Shown one piece after another: positions 20,786 through 30,700 of a stretch of 54,452 bases of DNA (the first letter of the stretch is position 1; each line of letters starts with the position of its first letter). The notes beneath the pieces are model-generated. The model was not told the DNA's origin and ran no database searches. It saw only the letters and a program-made list of their open reading frames with translations. The DNA comes from an uncultured Pelagibacteraceae bacterium (GTDB lineage Bacteria; Pseudomonadota; Alphaproteobacteria; Pelagibacterales; Pelagibacteraceae). Position numbers and translations under genes: made by a program. The stretch covers positions 1 through 54,452 of the forward strand of contig CACNFE010000009.1 in assembly GCA_902619595.1 (NCBI GenBank), given 5' to 3'.

Positions 20786-21849
20786 CTACTAAGGCCTCTG
20801 TAGTTTGAAGGAACATCTAAAGGATCAAATCCAAAATGATTTAACCATCTGTAATCAGTATCAAAAAAAGCTCTTAAGTCATTAATGCCGTATTTTAGCA
20901 TTGCAAGCCTATCTATCCCCATACCAAAAGCATAACCTTGGAACTTTTGTGGATCTACTTTCACATTTTTTAAAACATTTGGATGCACCATTCCACATCC
21001 AAGAATTTCTAACCATTTGTCACCTTCTCCAATTATTATTTTCCCGTCTTTTAATCTATAACCAATATCAACTTCGGCCGAGGGTTCAGTAAAAGGGAAG
21101 TGGCTTGGTCTGAACCTCATTTTAATTTTATCTATTTCAAAAAATTCTTTAATAAAATAGTTTAAACATCCTTTTAGGTGTCCCATGTTTATATTTTTAT
21201 CTATATGAAGACCCTCTACCTGATGAAACATAGGTGCATGGGTTTGATCACTATCAGATCTATAAGTTCTTCCAGGAGCAATAATCTTAAAAGGTGGTTT
21301 TCCTCCCAACATAGTTCTCACTTGGACTGGTGAAGTATGAGTTCTTAATAAATATTCTTTATTATCGTCTAGATAAAAAGTATCATGCATATCTCTTGCC
21401 GGATGATTATCTGGTGTATTAAGTGCAGTGAAATTATTATATTCATTTTCAACATCTGGCCCTTCTGCAACACTAAAACCTATTTCAGAAAATATAGAAG
21501 ATATTTCATCAATTACTTGTGATACGGGATGTATTTTTCCTCTTTTAAAACTTCTTTCTGGCAAAGTAACATCCACTTTTTCGTTTTGAAGTTTTAGATT
21601 AATTTCTTTTATTTCAATATCTTTGATTTTTTTCTCAATAGTTTCCTGAAGTTCATCTTTAATTGCATTAAGTTCTGATGCAAACTTTTTTCTACTATCT
21701 GGTGACATAGAACCCATTTTTTTAAACTCATTTGAAATTTTTCCAGTTTTACTAAATAATTCTGATTTGATTTGATTAATATTATTTAAGTCTAAATCAT
21801 CTTTTAATTTTAAAAGATATTCCTCTTTAATTTTTATAATATCAGACAT
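20782..21849 (-). CDS. pheS: Phenylalanine--tRNA ligase alpha subunit
   Basis: The 355-residue class II synthetase subunit charges tRNA-Phe. An N-terminal coiled-coil (about residues 1-100) precedes the catalytic core. Class II motif 2 is seen around [27 protein letters not shown] and motif 3 near [17 protein letters not shown]. [13 protein letters not shown] contributes the phenylalanine pocket. Length matches bacterial PheS. It lies 43 bp downstream of rplT, the usual rpmI-rplT-pheS-pheT order. Confidence 0.97.
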   Translation of the reverse strand: MSDIIKIKEEYLLKLKDDLDLNNINQIKSELFSKTGKISNEFKKMGSMSPDSRKKFASELNAIKDELQETIEKKIKDIEIKEINLKLQNEKVDVTLPERSFKRGKIHPVSQVIDEISSIFSEIGFSVAEGPDVENEYNNFTALNTPDNHPARDMHDTFYLDDNKEYLLRTHTSPVQVRTMLGGKPPFKIIAPGRTYRSDSDQTHAPMFHQVEGLHIDKNINMGHLKGCLNYFIKEFFEIDKIKMRFRPSHFPFTEPSAEVDIGYRLKDGKIIIGEGDKWLEILGCGMVHPNVLKNVKVDPQKFQGYAFGMGIDRLAMLKYGINDLRAFFDTDYRWLNHFGFDPLDVPSNYRGLSR

Positions 21850-21892
21850 TTCAGTAGAATATTTCTTAACTTAGGAAAAACAATAAAGAAAA

Positions 21893-22249
21893 TTAGTTTA
21901 AAGCGGCTTGAGCCTTTTTAACTATTGTTTTAAATGCCTCTGGGTTATCATATGCTATTTCTGCTAGAATTTTCCTATCTAATTTAATACCAGACTTATT
22001 TAAACCATGAATAAATTTTGAATATGTCAATCCCTCAGCTCTTACGCCTGCATTTATTCTTTGTATCCATAATGATTTAAATTCTCTTTTTTTATTTCTT
22101 CGATCTCTGTAAGCATACTGCATGGATTTCTCCATAGCTTGTATAGCAACTCTAATAGTATTTTTTCGTCTTCCCCATTGGCCTTTTACAGCTTTTAGAA
22201 CTTTTTTGTGTTTTGCTCTACTTGTTACACCTCTTTTTACTCTGGCCAT
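21893..22249 (-). CDS. rplT: 50S ribosomal protein L20
   Basis: The 118-residue protein matches L20 over its full length: [16 protein letters not shown] at the start, [26 protein letters not shown] in the long basic N-terminal helix, then the globular RNA-binding domain with [24 protein letters not shown]20 organises 23S rRNA during early assembly and in other bacteria represses its own operon. It begins 1 bp after the rpmI stop. I see no obvious pseudoknot operator. Confidence 0.98.
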   Translation of the reverse strand: MARVKRGVTSRAKHKKVLKAVKGQWGRRKNTIRVAIQAMEKSMQYAYRDRRNKKREFKSLWIQRINAGVRAEGLTYSKFIHGLNKSGIKLDRKILAEIAYDNPEAFKTIVKKAQAALN

Positions 22250-22250
22250 G

Positions 22251-22457
22251 TTATCCTCTTAGACTGTAAGGCATATAAGACTTTACAATTTTTCCATCTT
22301 GTTTGGACATTGTTGTTGTGCCTCTTTGCTTTCTTATCTGTGAATTAGTTCTTTTTATCATTCCATGCCTCTTTCCTGCCTGAGCCATTATTACTTTGCC
22401 CTTTGCAGAAATTTTGAACCTTTTTTTTGCTGAACTTTTTGTTTTCAATTTTGGCAT
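22251..22457 (-). CDS. rpmI: 50S ribosomal protein L35
   Basis: A 68-residue, highly basic protein with [20 protein letters not shown], the L35 opening, and [17 protein letters not shown] in the middle. It sits between infC (53 bp upstream) and rplT (1 bp downstream), as in most bacteria, and is a late-assembling part of the large subunit. Confidence 0.97.
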   Translation of the reverse strand: MPKLKTKSSAKKRFKISAKGKVIMAQAGKRHGMIKRTNSQIRKQRGTTTMSKQDGKIVKSYMPYSLRG

Positions 22458-22510
22458 GGGCGAACTTATACAAATATAATTTTAGATTTACAACCCTAAT
22501 TTAGTGCTTA

Positions 22511-23053
22511 CTACAAAGGCTGAATTACCATTATCATTTGTTTTCCATCAAACTTTGGATGAAGTTCTATTTTTCCAATTGAAGACATATCAGCTTTAAT
22601 TTTTTCCATTAATTCATTACCGAGATGTGTATGTTGTAATTCTCTTCCCTTAAATCGAATAGTAAACTTTACTTTATCTCCCTTCGACAAGAATTTTTGA
22701 GCATTTTTTATTTTGAAAGTATAGTCATGCACTTCTGTTACAGGTCTAAGTTTAATCTCTTTTAAGTCTATTTTCTTTTGTTTCTTTTTTGCTTTATTGG
22801 CTTTTTTTTGAGCATCATATTTATATTTTCCCATGTCCATTATTTTACAGACCGGTGGCTTTGCATTCGGTGAAATTTCTATTAAATCTAATCCCTCATT
22901 TTTTGCCATAGATATTGCTTGAGTAGTATTTAATATACCCAGATTTTCTCCATCACTTGAAATGACCTGAACCTCAGGTGAATAAATTCTATTATTAGAT
23001 CTCGGACCTCTATCTTTAGTTCTTCTCTGAAAGTAATTTTTTTGATCTGCCAC
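22511..23053 (-). CDS. infC: Translation initiation factor IF-3
   Basis: The 180-residue factor binds the 30S subunit and checks initiator tRNA and start codon. An N-terminal domain with NNRIYSPEVQVISSDGENLGI and the EGLDLIEISPNAKPPVCKIMDMGKYKY linker are followed by the C-terminal KH-like domain with KVKFTIRFKGRELQHTHLG. The start codon is GTG (minus strand at 23051-23053), not ATG; infC is known for rare start codons that allow IF-3 to control itself, usually AUU, so GTG is a mild version. The gene starts at the base after the thrS stop. Confidence 0.96.
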   Translation of the reverse strand: MADQKNYFQRRTKDRGPRSNNRIYSPEVQVISSDGENLGILNTTQAISMAKNEGLDLIEISPNAKPPVCKIMDMGKYKYDAQKKANKAKKKQKKIDLKEIKLRPVTEVHDYTFKIKNAQKFLSKGDKVKFTIRFKGRELQHTHLGNELMEKIKADMSSIGKIELHPKFDGKQMIMVIQPL

Positions 23054-24970
23054 TTAGTTTGAAGGTGCTTGACTTAAAGCAGTATATTGTTCTAAAAATT
23101 TATCTAGCTTCATATTTTCTTGTTTATTATTATCTAACTTTCTAATAGTTACACTATTACTGTCAACTTCTTTTTTACCACAAATTAGTAGAACTGGTAT
23201 CTTGGAAAGTGAATGTTCCCTTATTTTGTAATTTAAATTATGGTTTTTTAAATCTACTATACAATTTATACCCTTATCATTTATCTCATTAGAAACTTTT
23301 TTAGCATAGTCATCAAAATCATCTGATACTGGTATTACAACGACTTGCAAAGGACTTATCCAAAAAGGTAGCTTACCAGCGTAATTTTCAATGAGAATTC
23401 CAATAAATCTTTCTAGCGATCCAAATAATGCTCTGTGAAGCATTACTGGAACTTTTTTTGATCCATCTTTATCAACATAAGATGCACCTAATCTTTCTGG
23501 TAAATTAAGATCAACTTGCAATGTTCCACATTGCCAATCTCTTCCAATTGCATCTCTTAATACAAATTCAATTTTGGGACCATAAAAAGCTCCCTCACCT
23601 TTATTGATACTATACTCTAATTTTGTAGCTTTAACTGCTTCAAGCAGAGCGGCCTCGGACTTATCCCAAACTTTATCATCACCAACTCTAACTTCAGGTC
23701 TGTCTGAATATTTCAATATTACATCGCTAAACCCTAAATTTTTATAAATATCTAAAATTAGATTTGTAACGCTTAAAGACTCGCTTGTGATTTGATCTTC
23801 GGTACAAAAAATATGTGCGTCATCTTGAGTGAAAGCTCTTACTCTCATTAAACCATGTAATGCTCCAGATGGCTCGTACCTATGTACCTTTCCAAACTCA
23901 GACATTTTTAAAGGAAGGTCTCTATAACTTTTTAAACCTTGATTAAAAACTTGAACACAACCAGGACAATTCATTGGTTTGATGGCAAATATTTTCTCAT
24001 CAGGAGTGGTTGAAGTGTACATATGTTCACCAAACTTTTCCCAGTGACCTGATTTTTCCCATAAACTTCTGTCTAAAATTTCAGGTGTATTTATTTCTTT
24101 ATAGCCAGCCTTTCTTTGTCTTAGTCTCATATAATCAATTAATTTTTGAAAAAGACTCCATCCTCTCTCATGCCAAAATACAGATCCTGGGCTTTCCTCT
24201 CTAAAGTGAAAAAGATCCATTTCTTTTCCAAGTTTTCTGTGGTCTCTTTTTTCTGCCTCCTCAATTCTTTTAAGATAATCATCTAATTCCTTTTGCGATG
24301 GCCATGCTGTTCCATAAATTCTCTGTAACATTTCATTGTTTGAGTCACCTCTCCAATATGCCCCTGATACTTTCATTAATTTAAAGTGCTTTCCTATTTT
24401 TCCAGTTGAGGATAAATGAGGACCTCTACATAAATCATGCCATTTACCATGAAAATATAAAGAGATTTCTTCACCCTCGGGAATACTCTCTATAATTTCA
24501 GATTTATAAATCTCTCCTTTTTTTTTAAAATGATCTGCGGCTTTGTTTCTTTCCCAAACTTCTCTCCTCGTTTCCTCATCTCTATCTACAATTTCTTTCA
24601 TTCTTTTTTCAATTTTATCTAAATCGTCCTGAGTAAAGGGCTCTTTTCGTGCAAAATCATAGTAAAAACCGTTATCAATAACTGGTCCTATAGTTACTTG
24701 AGTTCTAGGGAATATCTCTTGGACTGCCATCGCAAGTATGTGAGCCGTATCATGTCTAATCGTATCAACTCCCTCACGGTCTTTAGATGTGAATATTTTA
24801 ACTGTTGAATCTTTTTCAATATTAAAAGAGAGATCTTTTTGCTCTCCATCAACACTCATTATAAGTGCATTTTTTGAAAGTGATTTACTTATTTTATTAC
24901 ATATATCTAAACCATTTACTGGCTTATCAAATTTTATTTGTTTTCCATCTGGCAAAGTAATATTTGGCAT
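23054..24970 (-). CDS. thrS: Threonine--tRNA ligase
   Basis: The 638-residue enzyme has an N-terminal TGS domain (MPNITLPDGKQIKFDKPVNG), an editing domain with RHDTAHILAMAVQ (HxxxH), a class II catalytic core and a C-terminal anticodon-binding domain. Zinc-binding Cys is in MNCPGCVQVF, with motif 2 in RYEPSGALHGLMRVRAFTQDDAH and motif 3 in HRALFGSLERFIGILIEN. Length is standard. Its ATG overlaps the stop of the upstream glycosyltransferase gene by 1 bp, and infC begins at the next base after its stop. Confidence 0.97.
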   Translation of the reverse strand: MPNITLPDGKQIKFDKPVNGLDICNKISKSLSKNALIMSVDGEQKDLSFNIEKDSTVKIFTSKDREGVDTIRHDTAHILAMAVQEIFPRTQVTIGPVIDNGFYYDFARKEPFTQDDLDKIEKRMKEIVDRDEETRREVWERNKAADHFKKKGEIYKSEIIESIPEGEEISLYFHGKWHDLCRGPHLSSTGKIGKHFKLMKVSGAYWRGDSNNEMLQRIYGTAWPSQKELDDYLKRIEEAEKRDHRKLGKEMDLFHFREESPGSVFWHERGWSLFQKLIDYMRLRQRKAGYKEINTPEILDRSLWEKSGHWEKFGEHMYTSTTPDEKIFAIKPMNCPGCVQVFNQGLKSYRDLPLKMSEFGKVHRYEPSGALHGLMRVRAFTQDDAHIFCTEDQITSESLSVTNLILDIYKNLGFSDVILKYSDRPEVRVGDDKVWDKSEAALLEAVKATKLEYSINKGEGAFYGPKIEFVLRDAIGRDWQCGTLQVDLNLPERLGASYVDKDGSKKVPVMLHRALFGSLERFIGILIENYAGKLPFWISPLQVVVIPVSDDFDDYAKKVSNEINDKGINCIVDLKNHNLNYKIREHSLSKIPVLLICGKKEVDSNSVTIRKLDNNKQENMKLDKFLEQYTALSQAPSN

Positions 24971-26124
24971 TAGTTTACTAATTTTTTATATTCTGAATAA
25001 GTATTTAAACACATTTTTTCAATATTAAATCTATTTATAACGTTTTTTCTTCCTTCTCTACCCATTAAATCTAATGTTAAACTATCTAATTTTATAATTT
25101 CGTTAAGTTTGTCGCATAAAGATTTAGGATTTCCACTTTCAAATAAAAGGCCAGTTTTATTATCAATTACAGTTTCTTTTGACCCTCCAATGTTACTAGC
25201 AATAATAGGTTTTTTCATTGCTTGGGCCTCTACAGAAACTCTGCCAAAAGCTTCGGGTTCTATAGATGATGATACAATTACATCAGAAATATAATAAGCA
25301 ACTGGCATCACGTTACAATTATCAACAAATTTAATATTTTGTGTAAGGTTAAATTGCTCGACAAGTCTCTCAAGTTTTTTTCTGAAAACGGTCCTACCTT
25401 GATCATCACCAAGAATTACAGCAACAAAATCTAATTCAGGGTTACTTTTTTTAAACAAATTTATTGCCTCTATGAACATTTCTTGTCCTTTCCAAGCGGT
25501 TAATCTTCCGGGAAGTAGTATAATTTTATTATTATCCTCAATTTTCCAAGTGGCTTTGAGTTTATCTATGTCTTTTTTTTTGATTGTGTTAGAGTCAAAA
25601 TATTCAGTATTAATTCCTCTAAAGATAACTAAAAACTTTTTTTTTGAATTTAAAAATTTTTGATAATTTTCCGAAATGTGAGAAAAGATAAAATTTGAAC
25701 CTGCAATTAATACATCCGACTTGACCATTATTGAGTTATAAAACTTTTTTATTGAATTTTTAAAATTGTAAGTGCCATGAAATGTTGTAACAAATTTTCG
25801 TCTTGTAATTTTTGTTGCTATATAACATGACCATGCTGGTGCCCTGCTTCTAGCGTGAACAATGGAAATATTTAAAAATAAAATCAAAAGAGTTAAGGCA
25901 ATACTATTAATGATAATTATTAAAGGATTTTTACTTTGAACAGGTAGTTTTATAAGCTTCACTTTCTTTTTATCAATGTATTTAATGAGCTCACCACCAC
26001 TAGTTACTATATAAGACTTACAATCCTGTTCATGCAAATAGTGTGCTAAATCATAACATCCTGTTTCTGCTCCTCCATAGCCTAACCTTGGTATAACTTG
26101 TAAGACTTTTAATTTTGATGCCAT
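24970..26124 (-). CDS. Family 4 glycosyltransferase (GT-B fold)
   Basis: The 384-residue protein opens with VLQVIPRLGYGGAETGCYDLA, the acceptor-side glycine loop of GT4 enzymes. The C-terminal Rossmann half has ILLPGRLTAWKGQEMFIEA and the donor-binding EPEAFGRVSVEAQAMKKPIIASNIGGSKE (the E-x7-E motif). A hydrophobic stretch near residues 67-90 may let it lie on the membrane. Such proteins add sugars to lipopolysaccharide or other glycans. It is the first gene of the leftward translation cluster and overlaps thrS by 1 bp, so a sugar-transfer gene shares the transcript with thrS. Sugar specificity unknown. Confidence 0.88.
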   Translation of the reverse strand: MASKLKVLQVIPRLGYGGAETGCYDLAHYLHEQDCKSYIVTSGGELIKYIDKKKVKLIKLPVQSKNPLIIIINSIALTLLILFLNISIVHARSRAPAWSCYIATKITRRKFVTTFHGTYNFKNSIKKFYNSIMVKSDVLIAGSNFIFSHISENYQKFLNSKKKFLVIFRGINTEYFDSNTIKKKDIDKLKATWKIEDNNKIILLPGRLTAWKGQEMFIEAINLFKKSNPELDFVAVILGDDQGRTVFRKKLERLVEQFNLTQNIKFVDNCNVMPVAYYISDVIVSSSIEPEAFGRVSVEAQAMKKPIIASNIGGSKETVIDNKTGLLFESGNPKSLCDKLNEIIKLDSLTLDLMGREGRKNVINRFNIEKMCLNTYSEYKKLVN

Positions 26125-26167
26125 TGAATTAAAATATACATTATCAATTGATGTAAATAAACTTTAT

Positions 26168-26923
26168 ATGATTAAATACAAATACTTACGATTGAATAAA
26201 TATAAAAAGTTAAGATATTTATCAATAAACAATCAATCAAAAATTTGTATTGTTTTTCTTCATGGTTTTATGTCTGACCTCGAGGGTAAAAAACCAAAGA
26301 GTCTATTGAAATTCTGTAAAACGAATAAATTAGGTTTTGTAGCTCTTGAATACTCTGGACACGGCAAGTCCTCAGGAGAATTTACAAAAGGCAATATAAG
26401 TGCTTGGTCTAATGATACCAAAAAAATAATTAAAAAATTTGTAAAAAAAAGAAAAGTTATTTTGATTGGATCGAGTATGGGATCTTGGATAGGACTGAAA
26501 CAATTCAAATATTTTTCAAATCAAATAATCGGTTTTATTGGAATAGGATCTGCTCCAGAATTTTTAGAACTTTTAATGTGGAAAAAATTTTCAAAAAAAA
26601 TAAAAACTGAAATTAAAACAAAAAAAATTTATTATTTAAAAAGTGAAAATTATGAGTATCCAATTACTTATCAAATAATACGAGATGGTAAAAAAAATAA
26701 GGTCTTAAACAAAAAGATTTTATCAAAAATTAAAGTGACAATGATACATGGTAGCAAAGATGAAGTAGTTCCAACCGTTTATTCCAAAAAAGTATTAAAA
26801 CTCTTTCCTAATGCTAGAAAAAAACTAGTTATTATTAAGAATGGCGATCATAGTTTATCGAACAAGAAAAACCTAAAAAAAATAATTAATGAATTAAAAA
26901 TTCTTATCTTTAATAAATTTTAA
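26168..26923 (+). CDS. Alpha/beta hydrolase
   Basis: The 251-residue protein has the alpha/beta hydrolase core: the oxyanion-side VFLHGFMSDLEG near residue 31, YSGHGKSSG near 60, the nucleophile elbow GSSMGSW with Ser near residue 99, the acid in HGSKDEVVP and the His in NGDHSLS. It is likely a cytoplasmic serine hydrolase or thioesterase resembling the ABHD10-type group. It is divergent from the glycosyltransferase gene with a 43-bp gap and convergently overlaps the next gene by 30 bp. Substrate cannot be inferred. Confidence 0.83.
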   Translation: MIKYKYLRLNKYKKLRYLSINNQSKICIVFLHGFMSDLEGKKPKSLLKFCKTNKLGFVALEYSGHGKSSGEFTKGNISAWSNDTKKIIKKFVKKRKVILIGSSMGSWIGLKQFKYFSNQIIGFIGIGSAPEFLELLMWKKFSKKIKTEIKTKKIYYLKSENYEYPITYQIIRDGKKNKVLNKKILSKIKVTMIHGSKDEVVPTVYSKKVLKLFPNARKKLVIIKNGDHSLSNKKNLKKIINELKILIFNKF

Positions 26924-27748
26924 TCCTTCAACAAAAGAAGGAAATTTAAGCTTATATTTAAAGAATTTTTTCATTTTATCATTATTGACTTTTTTTGAAT
27001 CTCTATAAAAATTTTTAAGCATTCCGTCTTGCAGTTTGTCTAGTGTGATTTTTTCAGGAATTTTAATTTTTAATAGCTCAGCTGCAAAAGTAGTAATTTC
27101 CTCAGTGGATGCAGGTCTGTCATCAGATATATTAAAAATTTCACCTCCCTTAAAGTTTACCATCGACTCAAACAAAATATTTGTAATATCGTCTAGGTGT
27201 ATTCTTGAAAAAAAATGATTTTTTTTATCAATTATTTTTGCACTTCCATTTTTAAGTCTTTTCAAAATATTATTAGAGTTCGAATAGATGCCAGAAAGTC
27301 TAAAAATTTGAATAGGAAGATTTGACTCCTTATATATTGAAATCCACTTTTTCTCAGCAGCCAATCGACTTATTCCATTTTCAGAAGTTGGTTTCGTTAA
27401 ACTTTTTTCATTTACCCACTCCCCATTGTGGTCTCCATAAACACTTGTTGCAGATAAATATGTAATCCACTTAGCTTTAATTTTTTTTAATTCACTTTCA
27501 AAGTGTTTAAAAACTATATCTTCTCCATTAATTGGAGGAATTGATATTAAAATAAAATCTGCTTCATGTATTTTTTCAACTATTTTTGAGTCAAAGTAGT
27601 TTTCATTTAATTCAAAAATATTATGAGTATTATTTATGTTTTTTGGTGACCTGGAAGTGTAACTAAGATTTATTTTATTTTTTTTAGAAAGTTTATTTAT
27701 AAAATTTCCTGCAACTTGTCCGTAGCCGAAGCAAAAAATATTTACCAC
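26894..27748 (-). CDS. NAD(P)-binding epimerase/dehydratase-like protein
   Basis: The 284-residue protein begins with the dinucleotide-binding FCFGYGQVAGNF and continues as an extended short-chain-dehydrogenase-like Rossmann protein: LSATSVYGDHNGEWVNE near residue 93, where the Tyr of SVYG and nearby residues occupy the family active site, and RLSGIYS near 155. It resembles the YeeZ/atypical SDR group. It lies 1 bp downstream of gltB and its 3' end overlaps the convergent hydrolase gene by 30 bp. The reaction is unknown. Confidence 0.75.
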   Translation of the reverse strand: MVNIFCFGYGQVAGNFINKLSKKNKINLSYTSRSPKNINNTHNIFELNENYFDSKIVEKIHEADFILISIPPINGEDIVFKHFESELKKIKAKWITYLSATSVYGDHNGEWVNEKSLTKPTSENGISRLAAEKKWISIYKESNLPIQIFRLSGIYSNSNNILKRLKNGSAKIIDKKNHFFSRIHLDDITNILFESMVNFKGGEIFNISDDRPASTEEITTFAAELLKIKIPEKITLDKLQDGMLKNFYRDSKKVNNDKMKKFFKYKLKFPSFVEGLKFIKDKNF

Positions 27749-27749
27749 T

Positions 27750-30700
27750 TTAACTTACTTTTTTAATTGTAGATTTTGTTGTTATTGGATGTTTTAATTT
27801 ATCTAACATTTCCTTAGGACATACTTGCACAAAATTTAAAATTTCCTTATCAAAATTTTTGATAATTTGATTTGATAATTTTGAATTTGTTTCTTTTGAA
27901 TGCTCTTCAATAATATTTTTTAAAAACTCTTTCCAGTATTCAGTTTCAACATTTTGCCAAACTACTGTTTCAGGATTAACTTTTTTCTCAAATTGTTTAC
28001 TTTTATCGTAGATAAATGCCATACCACCAGTCATACCAGCAGCAAAGTTATCACCAACCTCGCCTAGTATAATAATTGATCCACCTGTCATATATTCACA
28101 TCCATTCGAGTCACATCCCTCAATGACCGAAGTGGCACCTGAATTTCTTACAGCAAATCGTTCGCCTGCCTGTCCTGCAGCAAAAAGTTTCCCTGATGTA
28201 GCTCCATATAAAACTGTATTTCCAATAATTGTATTTTCAGACGAAACTAGATTACTTTCATCTGCTAATTTAATTGATATTGTTGCTCCAGATAATCCTT
28301 TAGCTACATAATCGTTAGCATCACCTTTCAAAACTAATTTTAGTCCTTTCATTGCAAACGCTCCAAATGATTGTCCCGCAGAACCTTTAAAATTTAGAGT
28401 TAAAAATCCCTCGTCTAACTTATCGTGTCCAAACTTTTTATATAAATTATGTGATATTCTTGTTCCAACAGCTCTATGCGTGTTTTCAATTTCAAATTCT
28501 TTAATTATTTTTTTTGGATTATCTAAATGATTTTCAATTTCAGGCCATATGTTTTGATCAAGAGTATTTGGTACATCATTAATAATTTGTTTTTCACAAT
28601 ATCTCTTATTTTCACCTGGATCAGCTTGAACAAAGAGTGGATTAAGATCAAGGTCATCCAAATTAGCTGATGCTTTGCTTACTTGTCTTAATAGATCAGT
28701 TCTACCAATTACATCATTTAAGGATTTAAAACCTAATTCTGCTAGAATTTCACGAACTTCAGTTGCAATAAAAGTAAATAAATTTACAACTTTTTCAGGA
28801 GTTCCAGTAAATTTTTCTCTAAGTTTATCATCTTGTGTACAAACTCCTACTGGACAAGTATTGGAGTGACACTGTCTTACCATTATACATCCCATAGCTA
28901 CTAGAGCAGTTGTAGCCACTCCAAATTCTTCAGCACCCATCATTGACGCTATAACAACATCTCTTCCAGTTTTTATTCCTCCATCAGTTCTTAAAGTAAC
29001 GCTGTGCCTTAAATTATTTAAAGTTAAAACTTGATTGGCTTCAGTCAAACCCATCTCCCAAGGTACTCCAACATACTTAACACTTGTTTGAGGACTTGCG
29101 CCTGTTCCACCATTATGTCCTGAAATTAAAATAATATCTGCTTTTGCTTTTGCTACTCCCGCAGCAATCGTTCCAATTCCTGATGATGCAACCAATTTAA
29201 CGCCAACTCTTGCTTTAGGATTTATTTGTTTAAGATCATAAATTAATTGTGCCAAATCCTCAATTGAGTAAATGTCGTGATGTGGTGGTGGAGAAATCAA
29301 TGTAACTCCAGGTGTTGAGTGTCTTAATCTTGCAATTTCTTCTGAAACTTTAAAACCAGGTAATTGTCCACCCTCTCCAGGTTTTGCACCTTGTGCCATT
29401 TTTATTTCAATTTCATTACAATTATTAAGATAATTAATCGTTACTCCAAACCTGGCTGATGCTATTTGTTTAACTCTTGAATTTGCACTATCCCCATTTT
29501 CCATTTTGGTGAACCTTTTTTCATCCTCACCGCCTTCTCCACTGCATGAAGCACCTCTTATCCTATTCATTCCAATTGCAAGAGTTTCATGAGCCTCTTT
29601 TGATAATGCACCATGGGACATGCTTCCACTTCCAAATCTTTTTAGGATATTTTCAATAGGTTCTACTTCAGATACATCTATTGATTTATTCAAATATCTT
29701 TTTCTAAAGTCAATTAAATCTCTTAAGTTAATTGGAGGTAGATTATAAATACCCTCAGCATATTTTTTGTAAACTGTATAAGATCCACTCCCAACTGCAC
29801 TTTGAAGCATATGAATTAATTTACCTTGGTACTGATGTAACTCACCATTTTTTCGATAACGATAAATTCCCCCAATCGGTAAAACACTGTCCTCGCTTTC
29901 AAATGCCTCATTATGAATTACTCTTATTTTTTTTTCAATTCCAGTCAGACCGATACCAGAAATTTTAGATACAACTCCTGGAAAATAATCAGAAACAATC
30001 GTTCTACTCAAGCCAACAGTTTCAAAGTTACAGCCTCCTCGATAGGAACTTAGAACAGAAATTCCCATTTTTGACATTATTTTTAACAAGCCACTATTCA
30101 CTGATTTAATGTATCTTTTGATACAATCTTCATACTCAAAGTTACCAAATAATTTTTTTTCAAATCTTTGATATAGACAATCAAGTGCCAAATATGGATT
30201 TACAGTTGTTGCTCCTACGCCTAAAAGGGTTGCAAAAGAGTGTGTATCTAAAGCTTCTCCTGTTTGTACATTTATAGACACATACCCCCTTAATTTATTA
30301 TTTATTAGGTAAGAATTAATAGCACCAACACACAAGAGCATTGGAATAGGAAGTCTTTTTTCGGAGATATTTTTATCAGACAAAATTAATTGTTTAACTC
30401 CTTTTCTAACCTCAATTTCAGATTCTTTTTGTATTCTCTCTAATGCAATTTCTAAATTTTCACTTTTTTCAAATGTACAATCTATTTCATAAGAGTTTTT
30501 GCCAAAATAATTTATAAATTTTTTGAGTTGAGAATTAGATAAAATAGGTGAGTCTAAAACATAGATATTATCTTTAGTAAGATTATCAAAATTTAATATA
30601 TTTCCTAAGTTACCAAATCTTGTTTTTAAACTCATAACTTTATTTTCTCTCAAAGAGTCGATGGGTGGATTAGTAACTTGGCTAAAATTTTGTCTAAAAA